In this document: piece by piece, positions 15,993-21,512 of the stretch
Position numbering within the stretch: position 1 is the stretch's first letter
Layout: every line of letters starts with the position of its first letter
DNA from: DAIOSQ01 sp036752465
GTDB lineage: Bacteria > Pseudomonadota > Gammaproteobacteria > Legionellales > Legionellaceae
Direction of reading: 5' to 3'
Assembly (NCBI GenBank): GCA_036752465.1
Contig: DAIOSQ010000015.1
Span: 1-21,512, forward strand
DNA: 21,512 nucleotides
The notes under the pieces: model-generated
Told to the model about the DNA's origin: nothing
What the model saw: the letters and a program-made list of their open reading frames with translations, nothing else
Databases searched by the model: none
Program-made: the position numbers and the translations under genes

Positions 15993-16259
15993 TTACTGAA
16001 TCACTTCTATTTTGTCGGCTTGTGGGCCTTTCTTGCCTTGTATTACCTTAAACTGAACTTTAGCACCGTCTTTTAAGCATTTAAAGTCTTTGGGTTTGGT
16101 TGCCGCAGCATGAAAAAAATACTCATGTTTGCCAGCGACGATAAAACCAAAACGTTTTTTACGATCGAAAAACTTGATGGTACCTATGTGTGACGGTGTG
16201 GCTTTTTTACCTTTAAAACATTGTATTAATGCTTGCAGTAAGTTCTTTATGATACGCAT
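15993..16259 (-). CDS. Cold-shock-domain protein with a basic N-terminal extension
   Basis: The 88-residue protein has a cold-shock domain from about residue 25 (IGTIKFFDRKKRFGFI) to the end. RNP1 is KRFGFI (35-40) and RNP2 is EYFFH (46-50); both differ somewhat from the CspA forms but keep the aromatic nucleic acid-binding residues. About 24 extra residues precede the domain (MRIIKNLLQALIQCFKGKKA), a hydrophobic-basic helix absent from CspA. Two ATGs are close: 16265 and 16259. I chose 16259 because AGGAGG lies nine bases before it; the other start adds two residues. It heads the moxR-bat cluster with 24 bases to moxR and no terminator visible between. It probably binds RNA or single-stranded DNA; cold induction is not shown. 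Confidence 0.85.
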   Translation of the reverse strand: MRIIKNLLQALIQCFKGKKATPSHIGTIKFFDRKKRFGFIVAGKHEYFFHAAATKPKDFKCLKDGAKVQFKVIQGKKGPQADKIEVIQ

Positions 16260-16387
16260 GCACATCTTCCTCCTCTTAATCCAAGTGCAAATCCTACCAC
16301 ATCCTGCTTTATTATCCAAAAACGTGTATACTGCATCCTTTATTTTTTTCTACCCCAGCATCTGTCGAACAAGCCAAAGGATTATTT
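16260..16387 (+). other. divergent intergenic region between csp and lpxD
   Basis: This 128-base A/T-rich spacer must hold promoters for both the csp-moxR-bat cluster and lpxD-polA. A TATACT at 16327-16332 on the plus strand is a -10 candidate for lpxD, but no good -35 stands 16-18 bases before it. The same spot reads TATACA on the minus strand. The minus strand also has AAGAGGAGG just before csp, and lpxD is preceded by AAAGGA. Confidence 0.4.
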
Positions 16388-17443
16388 ATGAATCTAACTT
16401 TACTAGAAATCGCCAATCTTGTGGATGGTATTGTTGTCGGCAATGAACACATTCAGATATCCACACTCTCCCCTATTGACGACGTGCAAGACAATGCATT
16501 GGTATTTGCTGATGGCGCAGACAACCTCACGAAGGCCGAAAATTCCCTAGCAGCTGCTATCTTGGTAGCCAACAGTGTGACCTCAGCGCAAAAACCCATT
16601 ATCCGCGTGGCGCAACCCTTCAACTCTTTTATGCGCTTGCTGAATCATTATTATCCTCAGCATACACCGAAGCCTGGCATTCATCCAACCGCTATCATTG
16701 CCGAGGATGTCCGCATAGGACGAGGTGTTTCTATTGGTGCGTATGTGGTCATCGGCGCACAAAGCCAGATTGGTGACCACGTGGTCATCCAAAACCATGT
16801 CAGCATTGGTCATGGCGTAACCATAGGTGATCATGCGGTCCTTTACCCCCATGTGACCATTTACGATCTCAGCCAAATTGGCAAATATGTAAGCATTCAC
16901 GCCTCAACTGTGATTGGCTCAGATGGCTTTGGCTACATGTTAGAAGATGGTCAACACATGAAAGTACCTCATGTTGGCCGTGTTATCATTGAAGATAATG
17001 TCGAGATCGGTGCCAATACCGTGATTGACCGCGCCACTATTGGTGCAACCATCATTGGCAAAGGCACAAAAATTGATAATTTGGTGCAAATAGCGCACTC
17101 TGTAAAACTTGGCCAGCATAATATTTTGTGCGCATTCACCGGTATTGCCGGCAGCTCTAGCAGTGGCAATCACGTGATTTTTGCCGCCGACGTCGGTGTG
17201 GGCGATCATGTGAGGATAGATGATCATGTGATCCTAGGCGCCAGGACTGGCGTACCATCGCGCAAACATCTCAAACAAGGCAATGTTTATCTGGGCAGTC
17301 CTGCCAGGCCAAAGGAAAAAGCCATCGCGCAAGAGCTGGCCACCACCAGAATTCCATTTATCAGCAAACATCTCAAACGTCTGAGCGATAAAGTCACACA
17401 ACTGCATGAGCGACTGGATCTCATGGAGGAAGAACATAAATAA
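16388..17443 (+). CDS. lpxD: UDP-3-O-(3-hydroxyacyl)glucosamine N-acyltransferase
   Basis: LpxD adds the second hydroxyacyl chain to UDP-3-O-acyl-glucosamine from acyl-ACP, the third step of lipid A synthesis. The 351-residue protein (family about 340) has an N-terminal uridine-binding domain, a left-handed beta-helix of hexapeptide repeats (about 95-280) and a C-terminal helical part. The catalytic histidine is His237 in NLVQIAHSVKLG. SDGFGYMLEDGQHMKVPHVG is a clear family motif. It stands alone: bamA, skp, fabZ, lpxA and lpxB, its usual neighbours, are absent, and polA follows after 16 bases. It may be a second lpxD copy, as some Legionellales carry, or the sole copy displaced. The ATG has an AAAGGA site. 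Confidence 0.95.
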   Translation: MNLTLLEIANLVDGIVVGNEHIQISTLSPIDDVQDNALVFADGADNLTKAENSLAAAILVANSVTSAQKPIIRVAQPFNSFMRLLNHYYPQHTPKPGIHPTAIIAEDVRIGRGVSIGAYVVIGAQSQIGDHVVIQNHVSIGHGVTIGDHAVLYPHVTIYDLSQIGKYVSIHASTVIGSDGFGYMLEDGQHMKVPHVGRVIIEDNVEIGANTVIDRATIGATIIGKGTKIDNLVQIAHSVKLGQHNILCAFTGIAGSSSSGNHVIFAADVGVGDHVRIDDHVILGARTGVPSRKHLKQGNVYLGSPARPKEKAIAQELATTRIPFISKHLKRLSDKVTQLHERLDLMEEEHK

Positions 17444-17459
17444 CCCATGGTACATATAG

Positions 17460-20153
17460 ATGATGAAACGTTTGCTGCTGGTTGATGGCTCCTCGTATTT
17501 TTTTCGTGCATTTCATGCCTTGCCACCTCTAAATAACTCCAAGGGACAGCCCACCGGAGCCATTTACGGCGTGGTCAATATGATCAAACGGCTGCTCAAA
17601 GACCATCCAGCCTCCCAAATTGCAGTGGTGTTTGACAGCCAGGGCAAAACATTTCGTGACGCGCTCTACCCTGAATACAAGGCCCATCGTCCAAGCGTAC
17701 CCAGCGAGCTCAGTTGCCAATTTGCACCGATGATAGCAGTCTTGACCGCCATGGGCTTACCGATCCTCATCATCGACGCAGTGGAAGCAGATGATGTCAT
17801 TGGCACGCTGGCAACCCAAGCCGAACAAGCGGGTTATTCAGTATTGATCTCAACTGGCGACAAAGATATGACGCAGTTGGTCAATGCTGCCGTGACGCTC
17901 ATCAACACCATGACCAACCAAATGCTCAATGAGGAAGGCGTTAAGCTTAAGTTTGGGGTCAAACCGACACAAATTATTGATTATCTGACGCTGGTGGGAG
18001 ATAGCGCGGATAATATTCCCGGAGTCCCGCAATGCGGCCCAAAAACTGCAGTCAAGTGGTTGTCTTACTATCAAACGCTCGATAACCTCCTCGCACACCA
18101 AGACGAAATCACGGGCAAGATTGGCGAGAAATTGCGCCAAAGTGCCGGCAAATTGGCCTTGTCAAAACAATTGGTTACCATCAAGCGCGATGTCGAATTG
18201 CCACAAACGATTGCAGATTTAACACTACGTGCGCCCGATGAAGTGGCGTTGCGTAGCCTATTGGCTGAGTTGGAGTTTAAAAATTGGCTCAAAGAATATT
18301 TGCCACAGCCAACCCAGACAACCCAACCAACCCAGACAACCGCAATCCAAGCAGATATCGCATATGACCTGATAGACACTTGGCAGTCCTTGCAGCTGTG
18401 GCTGGCAAAACTCAGCCAAGCCGAACTCATATGTATCGACACAGAAACCACCGGTCTTTGTCCAATCACCGCAGAATTAGTGGGCATTTCCCTAGCAATC
18501 AATCCGGATCAACCTGCCTACATACCACTGGCGCATCATACCCAACAGCCACAATTGTCACGCGATCTGGTGTTAGCCGCGCTTAAACCTATCCTGGAAA
18601 ATAGCCACATCGGTAAAGTTGGCCAAAATTTAAAATATGACTATTTAATTTTTAAACGCTATGACATCATCTTAAATCCTATCACCTTCGATACCATGCT
18701 AGAGTCTTATGTTCTCAACAGTGCTGGCTTACGCCATGATATGGATACATTGGCACTTAAATATCTGGGATACAAAACCATTGCGTTTACCGATATTGCG
18801 GGCAAAGGTAGCAAGCAATTGCGTTTTGATGACATTCCAATCGCCATAGCCGCACCCTATGCCGCAGAGGATGCCGCAGTTACCTTAAACCTGCATCACA
18901 CCCTCTATCCCAAACTCAGTCCGCAACAACAGCACGTTCTGGTCAACATAGAAATGCCCCTGGTGCCTGTGTTGGCGGAAATAGAATACCACGGGGTATT
19001 AATTGACGAACAACGCTTACACGAGCATGGCAAGCGACTCAATATCCGGTTGGCTGAGCTGGCAAGTGAGGCAACTGCTTTGGCCAACAGACCGTTCAAC
19101 CTCAACTCACCCAAACAACTGGTGGAAATCTTGTACCATGAGCTGAAGCTGCCTATGTTGCACAAGACCCCGAGTGGCCAGCCTTCAACCGCAGAAGCTG
19201 TCTTAGAAGAGCTGAGCTATGAATACCGTCTGCCAGCAGTAATTTTAGAATATCGCAGGTTAAACAAACTGGTATCCACTTACATCGACGCTTTGCCCAA
19301 ATACATTAACCCACATACCAAGCGCGTCCATACCTCTTATAATCAAGCTATCGCCGCTACTGGTCGCCTGTCCTCCAGTGAACCGAATTTGCAAAATATC
19401 CCGATTAAACGTGAGGAAGGACGCTTGATCCGCAAAGCGTTTATTGCACCCCCAGGGCATCTTTTGTTAACCGCTGATTACTCACAAATCGAGCTGCGCA
19501 TTATGGCGCACTTATCTCGAGACCAAGGATTGCTGCAGGCATTCGCTGCAGGCTTGGATATTCATCAAGCGACTGCCAGCGAAATCTTTAACGTGCCGCT
19601 AGCACAGGTATCCCAGCAACAAAGAAGAAGTGCCAAAGCGGTCAATTTTGGCTTGATCTATGGCATGTCGGCGTTTGGTCTTGCCAAACAATTAGGCATA
19701 GAGCGTCATCAAGCGCAGTCCTACATCGACCGCTACTTTGAACGCTATCCAGGTGTCCTCGATTACATGACAACCACCCGTGAGTTGGCTCATCAACAAG
19801 GTTATGTTGAAACCTTATTTGGCCGACGCCTGTATCTTGCACATATCAATACCAGCAACCGGTTACAACAAAAAGCTGCAGAGCGAGCAGCTATCAATGC
19901 GCCCATGCAAGGGACTGCGGCAGACATCATTAAACTGGCAATGTTAGAAATAGCTGCCTGGCAACGGCAACAAGAGGTAGCAATGGCCACCATGATCATG
20001 CAAGTACATGATGAGTTGGTGTTTGAAGTACGACAAGACGACCACGAACAAGCAGCAGAGCAGATTAGACTCCTGATGGAACAAGCAGCAAGCTTAGCGG
20101 TACCCTTGCTGGTTTCGATCGGGGTGGGCCAAGATTGGGATGAGGCACACTAA
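17460..20153 (+). CDS. polA: DNA polymerase I
   Basis: The 897-residue protein is a complete Pol I for Okazaki fragment maturation and repair. The 5'-nuclease domain (about 1-290) shows VDGSSYFFRAFHALPPL, VEADDVIGTLA, STGDKDMTQLV and GDSADNIPGV. The 3'-5' proofreading domain appears active: IDTETTG (Asp327, Glu329), NLKYDYLIF and YAAEDAAVTL. The polymerase motifs are DYSQIELR (Asp673), RRSAKAVNFGLIYG (with Lys726) and QVHDELVF (Asp851). A Gln/Pro/Thr linker with a duplicated six-residue unit joins the nuclease and exonuclease domains. Two adjacent ATGs (17460, 17463) fit equally; no strong ribosome site is seen, so translation may depend on lpxD 16 bases upstream. Confidence 0.98.
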   Translation: MMKRLLLVDGSSYFFRAFHALPPLNNSKGQPTGAIYGVVNMIKRLLKDHPASQIAVVFDSQGKTFRDALYPEYKAHRPSVPSELSCQFAPMIAVLTAMGLPILIIDAVEADDVIGTLATQAEQAGYSVLISTGDKDMTQLVNAAVTLINTMTNQMLNEEGVKLKFGVKPTQIIDYLTLVGDSADNIPGVPQCGPKTAVKWLSYYQTLDNLLAHQDEITGKIGEKLRQSAGKLALSKQLVTIKRDVELPQTIADLTLRAPDEVALRSLLAELEFKNWLKEYLPQPTQTTQPTQTTAIQADIAYDLIDTWQSLQLWLAKLSQAELICIDTETTGLCPITAELVGISLAINPDQPAYIPLAHHTQQPQLSRDLVLAALKPILENSHIGKVGQNLKYDYLIFKRYDIILNPITFDTMLESYVLNSAGLRHDMDTLALKYLGYKTIAFTDIAGKGSKQLRFDDIPIAIAAPYAAEDAAVTLNLHHTLYPKLSPQQQHVLVNIEMPLVPVLAEIEYHGVLIDEQRLHEHGKRLNIRLAELASEATALANRPFNLNSPKQLVEILYHELKLPMLHKTPSGQPSTAEAVLEELSYEYRLPAVILEYRRLNKLVSTYIDALPKYINPHTKRVHTSYNQAIAATGRLSSSEPNLQNIPIKREEGRLIRKAFIAPPGHLLLTADYSQIELRIMAHLSRDQGLLQAFAAGLDIHQATASEIFNVPLAQVSQQQRRSAKAVNFGLIYGMSAFGLAKQLGIERHQAQSYIDRYFERYPGVLDYMTTTRELAHQQGYVETLFGRRLYLAHINTSNRLQQKAAERAAINAPMQGTAADIIKLAMLEIAAWQRQQEVAMATMIMQVHDELVFEVRQDDHEQAAEQIRLLMEQAASLAVPLLVSIGVGQDWDEAH
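18306..18341 (+). repeat. two 18-base tandem repeats in the polA linker
   Basis: Two copies of an 18-base unit differ at one base (cag/caa) and encode QPTQTT twice. They lie between the 5'-nuclease and exonuclease domains, where length variation would be tolerated. Confidence 0.8.
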
Positions 20154-20208
20154 CCCACAGTTGGCCCGTGTGACAGGACGCTTAAAAGCTCAAATTAATA
20201 TCTTTCTA

Positions 20209-20237
20209 TTTACTTTTGGCTCTTCATGGATTATGAT
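20209..20237 (+). promoter_or_regulatory. candidate sigma70 promoter for the orphan membrane protein
   Basis: TTTACT (20209-20214), a 17-base spacer and TATGAT (20232-20237) lie 34 bases before the ATG at 20272. No clear terminator for polA is seen in 20154-20208, so some read-through is possible. Confidence 0.45.
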
Positions 20238-20271
20238 TGAGCACAAATAAACACCGACGATGGCATAACTT

Positions 20272-20799
20272 ATGACCAAAGCACTGGCACACGCGCAAAG
20301 CTATAAAAGACAATCTGAACTCAATAGATCAAATGCATTTACGATATTTGAAAAACATGCGATGCCATATCAAGAAGGATCGCATGAAGATGCCTTTACC
20401 GCAATCTATGCAAATCCGCGATATTTGAGCCACACAAAATACTACCCATTCCAGCATGCTGGCAAAGCAATGTATGCGATCGTTCGTTTGGTTTATGGTT
20501 GTATTAGCTACTTACATGCAATGTTCAATGATGCAGCACCAGAAGAACACCAAGAAAATCAAATACAAGCACAAACATTACTCCTGCAAGGCATGCATGT
20601 ACAATTGGTGGCTTTGCTCCTGAACATAGTGAACCTGTTAATGACCCTGGTTGGCGTTTGCTTGGTCTGTCTGCCGTGCTACCTATATCAAACGTATGAA
20701 GCACTGTTCACAAAGGCACAGTCAAGCCCAGTAAGCTCGAACAGCGATGTTGTTGATTGTTTATTTAGCGAAATTGATTGTAAAACCTATAATACTTAA
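20272..20799 (+). CDS. Orphan membrane protein of unknown function
   Basis: I do not recognise this 175-residue protein. A polar N-terminal region (1-60) with several Tyr and His is followed by a hydrophobic stretch at about 65-85 (AMYAIVRLVYGCISYLHAMF), a polar loop (EEHQENQIQAQ) and a long hydrophobic segment at about 108-140 with three Cys. This would be a membrane hairpin with both ends on the same side. The tail is polar and carries two more Cys. There is no signal peptide. The ATG lacks a clear ribosome site, but the unbroken frame, its membrane pattern and the promoter candidate support a real gene. It is base-poor in GC compared with its neighbours by eye. Function unknown. Confidence 0.65.
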   Translation: MTKALAHAQSYKRQSELNRSNAFTIFEKHAMPYQEGSHEDAFTAIYANPRYLSHTKYYPFQHAGKAMYAIVRLVYGCISYLHAMFNDAAPEEHQENQIQAQTLLLQGMHVQLVALLLNIVNLLMTLVGVCLVCLPCYLYQTYEALFTKAQSSPVSSNSDVVDCLFSEIDCKTYNT

Positions 20800-20867
20800 G
20801 CACACACCCGCAGAACCAACATGCCTTAGCTTGGCTAGGACATGACATAAATGAGAGAGCCATACTT

Positions 20868-21512
20868 ATGATGATGTATGCCATGATAACAATGATGATC
20901 CTGCTCAGTACCGGTTGTACTGTGCAACTGCTGATCGCCTTAAAACGTAGCACAGCGCAGGCGCTAACACGCGCAGAGTATGGCAAGCTTATCGTCTCAG
21001 GCATCATTGCCTTTATCGCAGATACCATAGGCATTGGTAGTTTTGCAGTTGGTATTGCGCTTGCTAAGTTACTAGGGACCTTTGATGATGATGAACTCCC
21101 GGCGGTGGTCAATGGCGCACAGGTGATCCCTGGCGCCTTAGAGTCGATTTTTTTTATGCAATTGATTGCTGTTGATGTGACTACGTTGATAACCCTGGTA
21201 TGTGGTACCTGTATAGGCGGCTTACTCGGCGGCTCAGTGGTCAGTCGATTGAAAAAACAGCATATTCGCCTGGCGATGATCTGCTGTTTTAGCCTAATCG
21301 CCAGCTTGCTGGTGGCACAGCAATTCCATTGGCTCCCAGAAAATGGTCATATCACCGCGCTACATTCGTATCAACTGATCTTAGCATTTTTCGCCATGAT
21401 TATTTGTGGCGCACTCACTTCAGTGGGCATTGGTCTATTTGCCTTGGTGCAAGGCGTATTATTTTTACTGGGCATGTCACCGGCCGTGGCGTTTCCTATC
21501 ATGACGACCGCC
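20868..21512 (+). CDS. TauE/SafE (TSUP)-family membrane permease, N-terminal part
   Basis: The frame is open for 215 codons to the right edge with no stop, so the end is missing. The translation is strongly hydrophobic with about six membrane segments. FIADTIGIGSFAVGIALAKL, an early helix pair followed by NGAQVIPGALESIFF, the CGTCIGGLLGGSVVSRLKKQ block and a later GIGLFALVQGVLFLLGMSPA match what I know of TSUP (COG0730) proteins, which export small organic or sulfur-containing anions. The substrate here is unknown. Several ATGs are clustered (20868, 20871, 20874); GAGAGAG eight bases before the first supports 20868. It follows the orphan membrane gene by 68 bases on the same strand. Confidence 0.72.
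   Translation, partial: MMMYAMITMMILLSTGCTVQLLIALKRSTAQALTRAEYGKLIVSGIIAFIADTIGIGSFAVGIALAKLLGTFDDDELPAVVNGAQVIPGALESIFFMQLIAVDVTTLITLVCGTCIGGLLGGSVVSRLKKQHIRLAMICCFSLIASLLVAQQFHWLPENGHITALHSYQLILAFFAMIICGALTSVGIGLFALVQGVLFLLGMSPAVAFPIMTTA

Overview
The window looks like an ordinary chromosomal segment of a Gammaproteobacterium with moderate GC content. The reasons are a gammaproteobacterial-type MoxR/DUF58/DUF4381/BatA-B-C-D cluster, a Gram-negative lipid A gene (lpxD), and typical smpB, glmS, tex and polA genes. A free-standing lpxD and small compositionally odd proteins would suit a Legionellales-like lineage, but that placement is inference. I see no rRNA, tRNA, insertion sequence, CRISPR array or prophage.

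Layout. (1) 1-3293, minus strand: smpB (trans-translation) -> glmS (amino-sugar synthesis) -> tex (runs off the left edge). (2) 3484-5914, plus strand: a PIN-PhoH ATPase and a GMP reductase-like enzyme, divergent from smpB. (3) 5939-7017, minus strand: two orphan genes for low-complexity, cysteine-free proteins, with their own promoter. (4) 7297-8124, plus strand: an Est30-like alpha/beta hydrolase. (5) 8128-16259, minus strand: a tightly packed cluster reading csp -> moxR -> DUF58 -> DUF4381 -> batA -> batB -> TPR (batC-like) -> batD -> GIN-domain lipoprotein. (6) 16388-20153, plus strand: lpxD and polA. (7) 20272-21512, plus strand: an orphan membrane protein and the start of a TauE/SafE-type permease cut by the right edge.

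How the genes work together. The nine-gene cluster is the main multi-gene system here. A MoxR AAA+ ATPase and von Willebrand A (VWA) proteins (DUF58, BatA, BatB) would act with the DUF4381 membrane protein, the periplasmic TPR protein and the membrane-anchored BatD as an envelope complex, a known but poorly understood Bat/MoxR system. Odd points are the cold-shock-domain gene at its head, the outer-membrane-type GIN lipoprotein at its end, a BatB that has lost most of its metal-site (MIDAS) residues, and VWA and TPR parts encoded separately though often fused in Gammaproteobacteria. The best candidates for something undescribed are the orphan pair at 5939-7017 and the modified Bat cluster.
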